Shown here in pieces: positions 17,951 through 25,673 of a stretch of DNA of 64,000 nucleotides. The stretch's first letter is position 1; each line of letters starts with the position of its first letter. The notes beneath the pieces were generated by a model. The model worked only from the letters and a program-made list of their open reading frames with translations, searched no databases and was not told where the DNA came from. Made by a program: the position numbers and the translations under genes. The stretch lies in the NCBI RefSeq assembly GCF_016598475.1, contig NZ_JAEMUX010000019.1, positions 1 to 64,000 of the forward strand, written 5' to 3'. This DNA is from Streptomyces adelaidensis. Its GTDB lineage: Bacteria; Actinomycetota; Actinomycetes; Streptomycetales; Streptomycetaceae.

Positions 17951-18792
17951 CGCCGGCCGTCGGTGCCGCGGTGCTGCTCGCCGCTGTCACGCATGCCAGT
18001 TGGAACGCGATCGCCCACAAGATCACGGACAAGCTGGTCGGCTTCACGCTGATCGCCGGCGGCGGGGCGCTGATCGGGTTCGCGATGCTGCCGTTCGTAC
18101 CGGTCCCGGAGCCCGCGGCGTGGCCGTATCTGATCGTCTCGGTGGTCGTCCACCTCGTGTACTACGTGCTGCTCATGACGTCCTTCCGGCTGGGCGACTT
18201 CGGCCAGGCGTACCCCCTCGCACGCGGCTCCGCGCCCCTCGTGGTGACCGTCCTCGCCGCCGTCTTCGCGCACGAGGTGCCGGACGGCTGGGCGGCGGCC
18301 GGCATCCTGGTGAGCTGCGCCGGGCTGACCGGGGTCGCGCTGTGGGGCCTGCGCGGCGGCCGGCCGCACTGGGCGGCGATCGGGGCGGCGCTGGCCACGG
18401 GCCTGTCGATCGCGGCCTACACGGTGGTGGACGGTCTCGGCGTACGGGCCTCGGGGTCCGCCATGGGCTACATCGCCTGGCTGATGGCCCTGGAGGGGCT
18501 GGCGATCCCGGCGTACGCGGTCTGGCGCTGGCGCGGGCGGACGGTCGAGCTGCTGCGGCCCTTCGCCACCGTGGGGCTCCTCGGAGCCGCGCTGTCCGTG
18601 GCGGCGTACGGGCTGGTCCTGTGGGCCCAGACGAAGGCCGAGTTGGCGCCCATCGCGGCCCTGCGGGAGTCCTCGATCATCGTGGGGGCGGCGATCGGGG
18701 CGGTGTTCTTCAAGGAGCGGTTCGGGACGCCCCGGATCGTGGCGGCGGGGCTGCTGGTGGTGGGGATCGGGCTGATGCTGCGGGCCGGGTAG
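17947..18792 (+). CDS. EamA/DMT-family transporter
   Basis: Membrane protein of 281 aa with ten hydrophobic helices in two internal repeats (EamA domains at about 5-135 and 145-280), the drug/metabolite transporter fold. The second repeat carries LRESSIIVGAAIGAVFFKE, the typical conserved segment near the end of DMT proteins. Substrate unknown. The GTG start overlaps the stop of the 25-codon ORF, so expression is probably coupled to it. Confidence 0.88.
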   Translation: MTPAVGAAVLLAAVTHASWNAIAHKITDKLVGFTLIAGGGALIGFAMLPFVPVPEPAAWPYLIVSVVVHLVYYVLLMTSFRLGDFGQAYPLARGSAPLVVTVLAAVFAHEVPDGWAAAGILVSCAGLTGVALWGLRGGRPHWAAIGAALATGLSIAAYTVVDGLGVRASGSAMGYIAWLMALEGLAIPAYAVWRWRGRTVELLRPFATVGLLGAALSVAAYGLVLWAQTKAELAPIAALRESSIIVGAAIGAVFFKERFGTPRIVAAGLLVVGIGLMLRAG

Positions 18793-18870
18793 CGAGTCCG
18801 TGGCCGTCAGGCCGTGCGTCCTCGGGTCTGGAGGAGCACTCTGGAAAGAGCGATTCCGGAGGTGATCGTC

Positions 18871-19146
18871 ATGATGAAAACCACTGTGGGATGGCACATC
18901 GAGCTGAAGTTCCAGGAGGACGATCAGCGCACCCGGGCGGCGGCCCTCGTACGGCTTCCCGACGGGAGGGAAGTACGTGCCAACGGTTATGCCAGCCGCC
19001 ACCACACCGATTCCAATCAGCCACGGGTCGGCGAGGAGATAGCGGGGGCGAGGGCCCTCAACGAGCTCGCCATGAAGCTCCTCACGAAGGCCCACGACGA
19101 GATCGACGAGGCGTCGGGGCGGACCTCGCACCCGATCGCCCTCTGA
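18871..19146 (+). CDS. DUF1876-like small protein
   Basis: Protein of 91 aa, starting MMKTTVGWHIELKF and containing ALVRLPDGREVRANGYASRH and GEEIAGARALNELAMKLL. This matches the dsRBD-fold DUF1876 family, common in actinobacteria and of unknown function. Two adjacent ATGs (18871, 18874) follow a strong GGAGGTGA. Spacing favours the second, so the true protein may be 90 aa. It stands alone upstream of a tandem repeat array. Confidence 0.8.
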   Translation: MMKTTVGWHIELKFQEDDQRTRAAALVRLPDGREVRANGYASRHHTDSNQPRVGEEIAGARALNELAMKLLTKAHDEIDEASGRTSHPIAL

Positions 19147-19170
19147 ACACGGCCGTACGCACGACTGGAC

Positions 19171-19290
19171 ACGGGCGTACGCGACCGTATGCGGCCGTAC
19201 GCGGTCGTATGCGGCCGTACGCGGTCGTACGCGGCCGTACGCGGTCGTACGCGGCCGTACGCGGTCGTACGCGGTCGTACGCGGTCGTAC
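19171..19290. repeat. Array of about twelve 10-bp repeats upstream of the AraC gene
   Basis: Consensus GCGG(C/T)CGTAC, running in exact 10-bp register. C and T types mostly alternate, giving a 20-bp higher period; units at both ends are degenerate (GCGACCGTAT, ACGGGCGTAC). Each junction makes the palindrome CGTACG. It ends 88 bp before the AraC gene start. Confidence 0.95.
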
Positions 19291-19377
19291 ACGGTCGGCG
19301 GGCGCCCGGTGGCCCCGCACCGGCTCGGCCACCGGGTGCCCAATGCCCGTGTCCGGCCCTGTGATTGACTGGTTCGC

Positions 19378-20409
19378 GTGTTGCACGAGTCGGTCTTCCG
19401 GACCGTGGATCTCCCGGTCGGTGACCGGTTCGAGGCCTGGGCGGAGCTGCTGCGACGGACGCACGCGCCGATGGGGCTCGAGCCGATGCCGCTGTCGGCG
19501 GCGCGGGCCGACCGCACGGATCGCACCGCAGGCAGGGTCCCCGCCGCGGCCGACTACCACGCCCATCAGCGCCTGATCGGCCTGGGCGAGGTGACGGTGT
19601 GGCCGGCCACGTTCGACCCGATCGTCTTCCGGCGCACCCCGAAGATGATCCGCCAGTCCGACCCGGAGACGTTCCATCTCTCCCTCCTCCTCAGGGGCGA
19701 GGGCGCGGCCACCTGGGGCAGACAGCAGGTCGCGTACGGGGCGCGGGACTTCCACATCAACTGCACGTCGATGGCGTACGAGATCCTCACCGGCACCGAA
19801 CCGGTCACCACCGTCGGCGTGGAGATACCGCGCTCGCTCGTCGCGCTGCCCGCGCGGAAGGCGGACGGGGTGATCGGGAGCCGGCTGTCGGGCCGGGAGG
19901 GGGTCGGCGCGCTGCTGGCGCAGTTCCTGGTGCAGCTGGCGGCGGACACGGGCCCGTACCGGCCGGCCGACGCGCCCCGCCTCGGCACGGTCGTCGCCGA
20001 CCTGGTCACGGCGCTCTTCGCGCAGACCATGGACGCGGAGCCGCGGCTGACTCCGGAGGCCCGCGGGCGGACGCTGGTCCTGAAGGTCAAGGCGTTCATA
20101 CTGCGCAACCTCGCCGACCCCGAGCTGACCCCCGTCTCGATCGCCGCCGCCCACCACATCTCGCGCAGCTATCTGCACCGGCTCTTCCAGGCCGAGGGCC
20201 TCACCGTCGCCGCGTACGTCCGCGAGCAGCGCCTGCGCAACGCGTACCGCGACCTCACCGATCCGGACCCTGTGCTGCGGGCCACGCCGATCCACGCGAT
20301 CGGGGCGCGCTGGGGGTTTCCGCGTGCCGCCGAGTTCAGCAGGGCCTTCCGTACGGCGTACGGGGTGCCGCCCGGCGAACTGAGAAACAGTGGACGCGTT
20401 GCCAAGTGA
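19378..20409 (+). CDS. AraC-family transcriptional regulator
   Basis: Protein of 343 aa. The N-terminal about 220 residues resemble the AraC-binding-like domain typical of actinobacterial regulators (LSLLLRGEGAATWGRQQV). The C-terminal about 100 residues hold two helix-turn-helix motifs (PVSIAAAHHISRSYLHRLFQ and the RWGFPRAAEFSRAFRTAYG signature). It starts with GTG and has no evident ribosome-binding site. The 10-bp repeat array just upstream could be its operator or a variable promoter spacer. The neighbouring target gene is not obvious. Confidence 0.9.
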   Translation: MLHESVFRTVDLPVGDRFEAWAELLRRTHAPMGLEPMPLSAARADRTDRTAGRVPAAADYHAHQRLIGLGEVTVWPATFDPIVFRRTPKMIRQSDPETFHLSLLLRGEGAATWGRQQVAYGARDFHINCTSMAYEILTGTEPVTTVGVEIPRSLVALPARKADGVIGSRLSGREGVGALLAQFLVQLAADTGPYRPADAPRLGTVVADLVTALFAQTMDAEPRLTPEARGRTLVLKVKAFILRNLADPELTPVSIAAAHHISRSYLHRLFQAEGLTVAAYVREQRLRNAYRDLTDPDPVLRATPIHAIGARWGFPRAAEFSRAFRTAYGVPPGELRNSGRVAK

Positions 20410-20495
20410 CAGTGGACCGTCAGCCAACGACATTGGCCGGTTTTCCACGCATCCTGGTGATCGCCGCCGCGGAGGGCGGCCGTCCGGAAAAACCG

Positions 20496-20572
20496 GGACC
20501 GCTCCAGGACACCACGGGGGAGCCCTGGAGCGGTCCGGCCGCTCACCGCGACGGTCGCTCCGCGCGGTGAGC
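20496..20572. terminator. Two tandem stem-loops between convergent genes
   Basis: A 13-bp perfect stem (GGACCGCTCCAGG at 20496-20508 with 20524-20536) and a 10-bp perfect stem (GCTCACCGCG at 20541-20550 with 20563-20572). They separate the AraC gene from the leftward SARP fragment and could terminate both strands. Confidence 0.65.
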
Positions 20573-20580
20573 GGGGCGCC

Positions 20581-21120
20581 TCAGCGCCCCTGAAGGGCCT
20601 GCGGCCCGGCGTTGGCGCGAGGCAGGGTCTTCGGCTGCAGGACCGGCAGCACCATCAGTTCGGGGTCCTGCGACAGCAAACGGGCGTGGAGCGCGCGTAG
20701 GCTCGGTCCCGGTTCGGCGCCCATCTCCTCGATGATCCGGGCGCGGTGGTCGGAGTACAGCTTCAGCGCTTCGTTGCCGCGGTCCGAACGGTAGAGCGCC
20801 AGCATCAGCAGCCAGACGAACCGTTCACGCAGCGGGTACTTGTGCACCGCGTAATGCAGGTACGGGACGGCGTTGCGGTGTCGGCCCAGCTCCAGTTCGA
20901 GCTCCGCGCGTACCTCCATGTCGGAGAGGAAGCGCTCCTGGCGGTACAGCCGCTCGCGCTGCAGCATGGGGCCCTTGAGCCCCTCGACGAGCGGTCCGGT
21001 GGACATGACGCGGGCTCGCTCCAGCAGTTCCGCCGCCTTGAGGATCTCGCCCTCGCGCGCCGCGGTGGCCCCGGCCGATGCCAGCCGCTCGTACATGTAG
21101 AGGTCGACGCAGGCGTCTGC
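20581..21120 (-). pseudogene. SARP regulator fragment, BTAD domain only
   Basis: About 180 residues matching the bacterial transcriptional activation (BTAD) half of a Streptomyces antibiotic regulatory protein: CVDLYMYERL, AAELLERARVM, VRAELELELGRH, RFVWLLMLALYRSDRGNEAL, and RIIEEMGAEPGPSLRALHARL. The winged-helix DNA-binding half that should come first is missing. The reading frame instead opens into antisense MMPL sequence at about 21110-21122. The 3' end looks natural. Without its DNA-binding domain it cannot act as a SARP. Confidence 0.8.
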
Positions 21121-21121
21121 G

Positions 21122-21664
21122 GTGTCCGGTCTGCTGGGCTTCACCCCGAGCGGCTCGATCGAGCCCAGCATTCCCATCCTGATGTTCTGCGTCGCCTTCG
21201 GCCTCTCGATGGACTACGAGGTCTTCATGCTGTCCCGCGTCAAGGAGGAGTACGACCGGACCGGTGACAACGTCGGCGCGGTGGCCGCCGGTCTGGAGCG
21301 CGGCGGCCCGCTGATCACCTCCGCGGCGGTCATTCTCGCGGCCTCGTTCGCGACGTACGCCTCGTCGGGCATCGTCTTCCTCAAGATGCTGGGCCTGGGC
21401 ATGGTCGTGGTGATCCTGGTGGACGCCACGCTGATCAGGGCGGTGCTGGTGCCGGTCTTCATGCGGCTGGCCGGCCACGCCAACTGGTGGGCGCCCGCGC
21501 CGCTCCGCGCACTGCACGACCGGTTCGGGATCTCCGAGTCCGAGCCCGAGTCCGCCTCGGCGCCCTCGTCGAAGCCGCCCCTGAAGGGGCCCGCAGCTCT
21601 TCTCAAGCCCGCAGGGTCTGTCTCAACGCGCTCACCAGAGCCTGGGCCCTCGGGTCGGCTGTGA
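21122..21664 (+). pseudogene. MMPL transporter fragment, C-terminal end only
   Basis: About 180 residues matching the last part of an MMPL/RND-type exporter: CVAFGLSMDYEVFMLSRVKE, the following helices, and the tail ending near HANWWAPAPLRALHDRFGIS. A whole protein would be over 700 aa, so about three quarters are gone. Its broken 5' edge abuts the broken 5' edge of the SARP fragment on the other strand. The listed GTG start is only the first in-frame start, not a real one. The 3' end overlaps the convergent beta-lactamase-fold gene by 62 bp. Confidence 0.82.
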
Positions 21665-22796
21665 CTGTTTTGCGGTAGCCGTTGGTGATGTAGGCGAATG
21701 CGGTGCCGGAGTCGGGGTCGGCGAAGCCGAGGGGGCCGCCTCGGCCGGGGTGGCCGAAGGAGCCCGGGGCGAGGAGGGGGGAGGCGCTGCCGTGGAGCAT
21801 GTGGCCGAGGCCGAAGCGGGTGTTGATGACCAGGACGCGGTCGGGGCCGGCGGACTCCTCGGTGCGGGCGGCCTCCATGGTCGTGGGGGTGATGAGCCGT
21901 ACGCCTTCGACCTCGCCGATGAGTGCCGCGTAGAAGCGGGCCAGGGCGTCCGCCGTCACGATGCCGTTGGTCGCGGGGAGGGCTGACGCGCGGTACGCGG
22001 GGTCGTTCTGGTCCGGGAACGGGGTGATCGCGGCGAAGGCGCGGCGGGTGAGGGAGTCCGGGTCGTCGTAGGCCTCGGTGACCGCGCGCTTGGCGCGGAC
22101 GCGCAGCCCGCCGGAGGGGTCGGGCGCCGATTCGAGGCGGCCGGCGCGGCCCACCCGGTCCATCGCCGCCACCGTCTCCGGCAGTCCCAGCCACAGGTCG
22201 AGGCCCAGCGGCCCGGCGATCTCCGACGCGATCCACTCGCCGGCCCCCTGCCCGGTCACCCGCCGGACCAGCTCGTCGAGGAGCCAGCCGTACGTCAGCG
22301 GGTGGTAGCCGTGGGCGGTGCCCGGCTCCCACGCGGGGGCCTGCGCGGCGACGGCCTCGGGGCCCCGGCGCGGGTCCAGCGCCTCGGCGGGGGTGAGGGG
22401 GTGGTCGAGGACCGGGAGGCCTGCCCGGTGGTTCAGGATGTGCCGGACCAGTACCCGGTCCTTGCCGTGCGCCTTGAACTCCGGCCAGTACCGGGCCACC
22501 GGCGCGTCCAGGTCCAGCTCCCCGCGCTCGGCCAGCATCAGCGGTACGGCGGCGGCGACGCCCTTCGTCGCCGAGCGCATGATCTGGGCGGTGCCGGGCT
22601 GCCAGGGATCGGTGCCGTCGACGTCCCGGGTGCCGGCCCACAGGTCGACGACCTTGCGGCCGTGCCGGTACACGACGACGGCCGCGCCCCGCTCGCCGAG
22701 CGTCTCGAAGTTGCGTACGAACACGGCCCTGACCGGCTCGAAGCCCTCGGCGACCGTGCCGTTCACCTCCACGCCCGCGCCTCCGCCTACGTCCAC
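21603..22796 (-). CDS. Beta-lactamase/esterase-family serine hydrolase
   Basis: Protein of 397 aa, class C beta-lactamase fold (EstB/lipase LipE group). Seen: SxxK in MRSATKG (Ser75, Lys78) and a Tyr motif in GYHPLTYGWLLDEL. Later conserved blocks are GIVTADALARFYAALI and SFGHPGRGGPLGFADP (the HxG-like motif). No signal peptide, so cytoplasmic; probably an esterase or peptidase rather than an antibiotic-degrading enzyme. The GTG at 22796 could be replaced by a GTG eight codons later. Confidence 0.85.
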   Translation of the reverse strand: MDVGGGAGVEVNGTVAEGFEPVRAVFVRNFETLGERGAAVVVYRHGRKVVDLWAGTRDVDGTDPWQPGTAQIMRSATKGVAAAVPLMLAERGELDLDAPVARYWPEFKAHGKDRVLVRHILNHRAGLPVLDHPLTPAEALDPRRGPEAVAAQAPAWEPGTAHGYHPLTYGWLLDELVRRVTGQGAGEWIASEIAGPLGLDLWLGLPETVAAMDRVGRAGRLESAPDPSGGLRVRAKRAVTEAYDDPDSLTRRAFAAITPFPDQNDPAYRASALPATNGIVTADALARFYAALIGEVEGVRLITPTTMEAARTEESAGPDRVLVINTRFGLGHMLHGSASPLLAPGSFGHPGRGGPLGFADPDSGTAFAYITNGYRKTVTADPRAQALVSALRQTLRA

Positions 22797-22876
22797 GCCC
22801 GTTGCTCCCTTTTCCGTTCACCTGTGACCGTGGGTGCAACGCCCGCGCGGAGGTGGGGATTCCTCCCGGGGGCGGG

Positions 22877-23365
22877 TCAGCCCAGGAGGATCGTGACCTC
22901 GATGTTGTCGCGGGTCGCGTTCGAGTACGGGCAGACCTGGTGGGCGGCGTCCACCAGCTTGGCCGCGATGTCCTGGTCGATGACCGGGAGGGAGACGCTG
23001 AGAGCGACCGCGAGGCCGTAGCCGCGCTGCTTGTTGGGGCCGATGCCGACCTTCGCGGCGACGGTGGAACCGGTCAGGTCCAAGCCCTCGCGGCGGCCGA
23101 CGAGGACCAGCGCGTTGTGGAAGCAGGAGCTGTACCCGGCGGCGAGGAGCTGCTCGGGGTTGGTGCCGTCGCCGTCGCCGCCCAGCTCCGGCGGCATCGC
23201 GACCTTGAGGTCGATCTGGCCGTCCTGGCTGCTGATGTACCCGTCTCGCCCGCCGTGCGCGGTGGCCTCGGCGACGTACATGATCTTCGTCGGGCGGGTG
23301 TCGGAACGCGCGGCGTCAGCGGCGACGTCTTCGGTGCGGGTCTCGGCAGTGGCGCCGTCGGTCAT
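22877..23365 (-). CDS. ohr: Organic hydroperoxide resistance protein
   Basis: Thiol peroxidase of 162 aa in the Ohr/OsmC family, which reduces organic and fatty-acid hydroperoxides. Both redox cysteines are present, in YSSCFHNAL and HQVCPYSNATRDN. The N-terminal 30 residues are a variable acidic extension; the fold starts at MYVAEATAHGGR. ATG 23365 has a GGGGAGG site. Next to ohrR on the same strand, the standard regulated pair. Confidence 0.95.
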   Translation of the reverse strand: MTDGATAETRTEDVAADAARSDTRPTKIMYVAEATAHGGRDGYISSQDGQIDLKVAMPPELGGDGDGTNPEQLLAAGYSSCFHNALVLVGRREGLDLTGSTVAAKVGIGPNKQRGYGLAVALSVSLPVIDQDIAAKLVDAAHQVCPYSNATRDNIEVTILLG

Positions 23366-23413
23366 TCTCTGGCCTCCCCCAGGGCGGGCGCGTGGCCTCC
23401 CCAGGACAGGCGC

Positions 23414-23430
23414 GCACGAATACATCGTGC
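23414..23430. promoter_or_regulatory. Candidate OhrR operator upstream of ohr
   Basis: Perfect inverted repeat GCACGA-ATACA-TCGTGC about 50 bp upstream of the ohr start, overlapping a TGTATT -10-like hexamer on the minus strand. Size and place fit a MarR-type operator, but it differs from the Bacillus OhrR consensus. Confidence 0.35.
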
Positions 23431-23458
23431 ACAAGGTACTGGCTGGTAGGTGATCGCC

Positions 23459-23489
23459 GGTTACCCCCGGGTAGTAACCACGGGTAACC
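23459..23489. terminator. Stem-loop between ohrR and ohr
   Basis: Arms GGTTACCC (23459-23466) and GGGTAACC (23482-23489), exact complements, just downstream of the ohrR stop. It could be a weak terminator or a second binding site. Confidence 0.3.
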
Positions 23490-23503
23490 CTAGGTCACCC
23501 GGG

Positions 23504-23968
23504 TCAGCGCCCCGCCGCCTTGGTCGCCCGCGCCGCCAGCCCCGACAGCTCCTCCCGCATCCGGGCCGCCTCCGGGCCGCGCAGCCCCGTGGCGGCGGCG
23601 AGGGTGGCGGGGACGGCCGCCGCGCGGTCCTGTAGCTGTTCGCCGCGTCCGGTGAGCGCGACACGCACCGAGCGCTCGTCCCGCGCCGACCGCTCCCGGC
23701 TCAGCAGCCCGGCCGACTCCAGCCGCTTCAGCAGCGGCGAGACCGTGCCGTAGTCGAGCCGCAGGGCGCCCGCCAGCTCCTTGACCGTGGTCTCGCCACG
23801 CTCCCAGAGGCAGAGCATGACCAGGTACTGCGGGTAGGTGAGGCCGAGTTCGTCGAGCAGCGGGCGGTACGCGGCGGTGACCGCGCGCTGGGCCGCGTAC
23901 AGCGCGAAGCACAGCTGCTCGTCGAGGAGCTGCGAACCGTGCCGTTGCGCATCCGCTTGATTCGTCAC
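23504..23968 (-). CDS. ohrR: MarR-family organic-peroxide sensor
   Basis: Protein of 154 aa. The conserved N-terminal LLDEQLCFALYAAQRAVTAAY contains the reactive Cys whose oxidation releases OhrR from DNA. A winged helix-turn-helix follows (TTVKELAGALRLDYGTVSPLLKRLESAGLLSRER, in parts). GTG 23968 fits the family N-terminus; the longer in-frame extension reads into a REP-like repeat. Predicted to repress ohr and itself. Confidence 0.93.
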   Translation of the reverse strand: MTNQADAQRHGSQLLDEQLCFALYAAQRAVTAAYRPLLDELGLTYPQYLVMLCLWERGETTVKELAGALRLDYGTVSPLLKRLESAGLLSRERSARDERSVRVALTGRGEQLQDRAAAVPATLAAATGLRGPEAARMREELSGLAARATKAAGR

Positions 23969-24020
23969 GGGCCTATTGTCTCGGATGCCCTGCCCTGCCC
24001 TGCCGGGGGAGCGTGTCGTC

Positions 24021-24117
24021 CGCGGGTGAGTGGGGGTTGTTCGCGCAGTGCCCCGCGCCCCTGAATGACGGGGCGCGGGGAACTGCGCGAGCAACCACGG
24101 ACCGACCCGCACCCGGT
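24021..24117. repeat. REP-like palindromic element between ohrR and the cobalt/nickel operon
   Basis: GGTTGTTCGCGCAGTGCCCC opposite GGGGAACTGCGCGAGCAACC with a short CCTGAATGACGGG centre. It is the most compact full copy. Confidence 0.75.
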
Positions 24118-24935
24118 CACCGTCGAGACGTGACCGCGCGCGGGTCGAAGCCGAAGGGGAGTTCCAGGCGGTGGGCGCCCATCAGTTCGTCGTCGGCGAG
24201 GAGGGCGCCGGTCGGGCCGTCCGCCGCGATGACGCCCTCGCTGAGGATCAGCGCGCGCGGGCACAGTTCGAGGGCGTACGGCAGGTCGTGCGTGACCATG
24301 AGGACGGTGACGTCCAAGGACCGCAGGATGTCGGCGAGTTCGCGGCGCGAGGCGGGGTCGAGGTTGGAGGACGGCTCGTCGAGGACGAGGATCTCGGGCT
24401 CCATGGCGAGGACGGTGGCGACGGCCACCCGGCGCCGCTGCCCGAAGGAGAGATGGTGCGGCGGCCGTTCCTTGAACTCCGCCATGCCGACCTGCCGCAG
24501 GGCCAGGTCCACCCGGGCCTCCAGCTCGGCCCCCTTCATCCCCGCCGCGGCCGGCCCGAAGGCCACGTCCTCCCGCACGGTCGGCATGAAGAGCTGGTCG
24601 TCGGGGTCCTGGAAGACGATGCCGACCTTGCGCCGGATCTCGGCCATGTGCCGCTTGCCGACAGGCAGCCCGGCGACGGTGACCGTGCCCGCGCCGCCGG
24701 TGAGGATGCCGTTGAGATGCAGGACGAGGGTGGTCTTGCCGGCGCCGTTCGGCCCGAGCAGGGCGACGCGCTCGCCCCGCCCGACCGTGAAGTCGACGCC
24801 GAAGAGGGCCTGGTGGCCGTCGGGGTAGGCGAAGGCGAGGCCCGCGACTTCGAGGGAGGGGGCCAAGGGGTCCGCGGAAGGGCTCACAGGGCTCACGGGG
24901 GTCACAGGGGTCACAAGGTCCATCCCAGCAGACAT
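24117..24935 (-). CDS. cbiO: ECF nickel/cobalt transporter ATPase
   Basis: ABC ATPase of 272 aa that powers the nickel/cobalt energy-coupling-factor transporter. Seen: Walker A GPNGAGKTT, Q-loop FQDPDDQLF, signature LSFGQRRRVAVA, Walker B ILVLDEPSSNLDP, and switch His in VTHD. The first 25 residues are a variable TPVxPV-repeat tail. ATG 24935 overlaps the cbiQ end by 25 bp; a second ATG at 24923 is possible. Last gene of the cbiM-cbiQ-cbiO operon. Confidence 0.93.
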   Translation of the reverse strand: MSAGMDLVTPVTPVSPVSPSADPLAPSLEVAGLAFAYPDGHQALFGVDFTVGRGERVALLGPNGAGKTTLVLHLNGILTGGAGTVTVAGLPVGKRHMAEIRRKVGIVFQDPDDQLFMPTVREDVAFGPAAAGMKGAELEARVDLALRQVGMAEFKERPPHHLSFGQRRRVAVATVLAMEPEILVLDEPSSNLDPASRRELADILRSLDVTVLMVTHDLPYALELCPRALILSEGVIAADGPTGALLADDELMGAHRLELPFGFDPRAVTSRR

Positions 24936-25672
24936 ACGACGAGCGCGGCGACGGGCAGGGCGAAGGCGTACGACCACTGTGCCCGGGACGCGGTCACCTC
25001 GTCGATGACGGGCATGGTGCCCGCGTACCCCCGGCTGATCATGGCCAGATGGACGCGCTCCCCGCGTTCGTAGGAGCGGATGAACAGCGCCCCGGCCGAT
25101 TGGGCGAGCACGCCCCAGTGCCGTACGCCGCTCGCCTCGAAGCCGCGTGACTCGCGGGCGATCCGCATCCGCCGCATCTCGTCCGTGATCACATCGCCGT
25201 AGCGGATCATGAAGGACGCGATCTGGACGAGCAGGGGCGGCAGTTTGAGGCGTTGCAGTCCGAGGAGGAGTTCGCGGAGTTCGGTGGTGGAGGCGAGGAG
25301 GACGGAGGCGGCGACGCCGAGGGTGCCCTTGGCGAGGACGTTCCAGGCGCCCCACAGTCCGCTGAGGCTCAGCGACATCCCCAGCACCTCGACCCGCTCG
25401 CCCCGCGCCACGAACGGCATCAGCACGGCGAAGGCGACGAACGGGATCTCGATCAGCAGCCGCCGGAGCAGGAACCCGGCGGGCACGCGGGCCACGTACG
25501 CGACCGTGCCCAGCAGCACGGCGTACAGCCCGAACGCCCACATCGCCTCCCGCGGCGTCGACACGACGACCACCACGAAGGCGAAGACGGCGGCGAGTTT
25601 GGTGTGCGGGGGCAGGGCGTGCACGGGCGAGTGCGCGTGCCGGTAGAGCTTGTGGGCGTGGCCGGCGCCCAT
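24911..25672 (-). CDS. cbiQ: ECF transporter transmembrane T-component
   Basis: Membrane protein of 253 aa with five or six helices and the coupling-helix signatures of T-components (RRMRIARESRGFEA and ERGERVHLAMISRGYAG, each with the Ala-Arg-Gly triad). It transmits ATPase movements to the substrate-binding CbiM. ATG 25672 lies 1 nt after the cbiM stop (TGACATG), so translation is coupled. Confidence 0.93.
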   Translation of the reverse strand: MGAGHAHKLYRHAHSPVHALPPHTKLAAVFAFVVVVVSTPREAMWAFGLYAVLLGTVAYVARVPAGFLLRRLLIEIPFVAFAVLMPFVARGERVEVLGMSLSLSGLWGAWNVLAKGTLGVAASVLLASTTELRELLLGLQRLKLPPLLVQIASFMIRYGDVITDEMRRMRIARESRGFEASGVRHWGVLAQSAGALFIRSYERGERVHLAMISRGYAGTMPVIDEVTASRAQWSYAFALPVAALVVCLLGWTL

Positions 25673-25673
25673 G

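Noticed and set aside
19171..19290. CRISPR array
   Set aside because: Units are 10 bp with no unique spacers and no cas genes nearby.
17785..20448. An 887-codon minus-strand frame across the EamA gene, repeat array and AraC gene
   Set aside because: It crosses three well-supported plus-strand features and is Arg/Pro/Gly-rich with no recognisable domain.
24911..25541. Longer form of the CbiO gene starting in cbiQ
   Set aside because: The extension is out of family and antisense-like in composition; the ABC domain starts after 24935.
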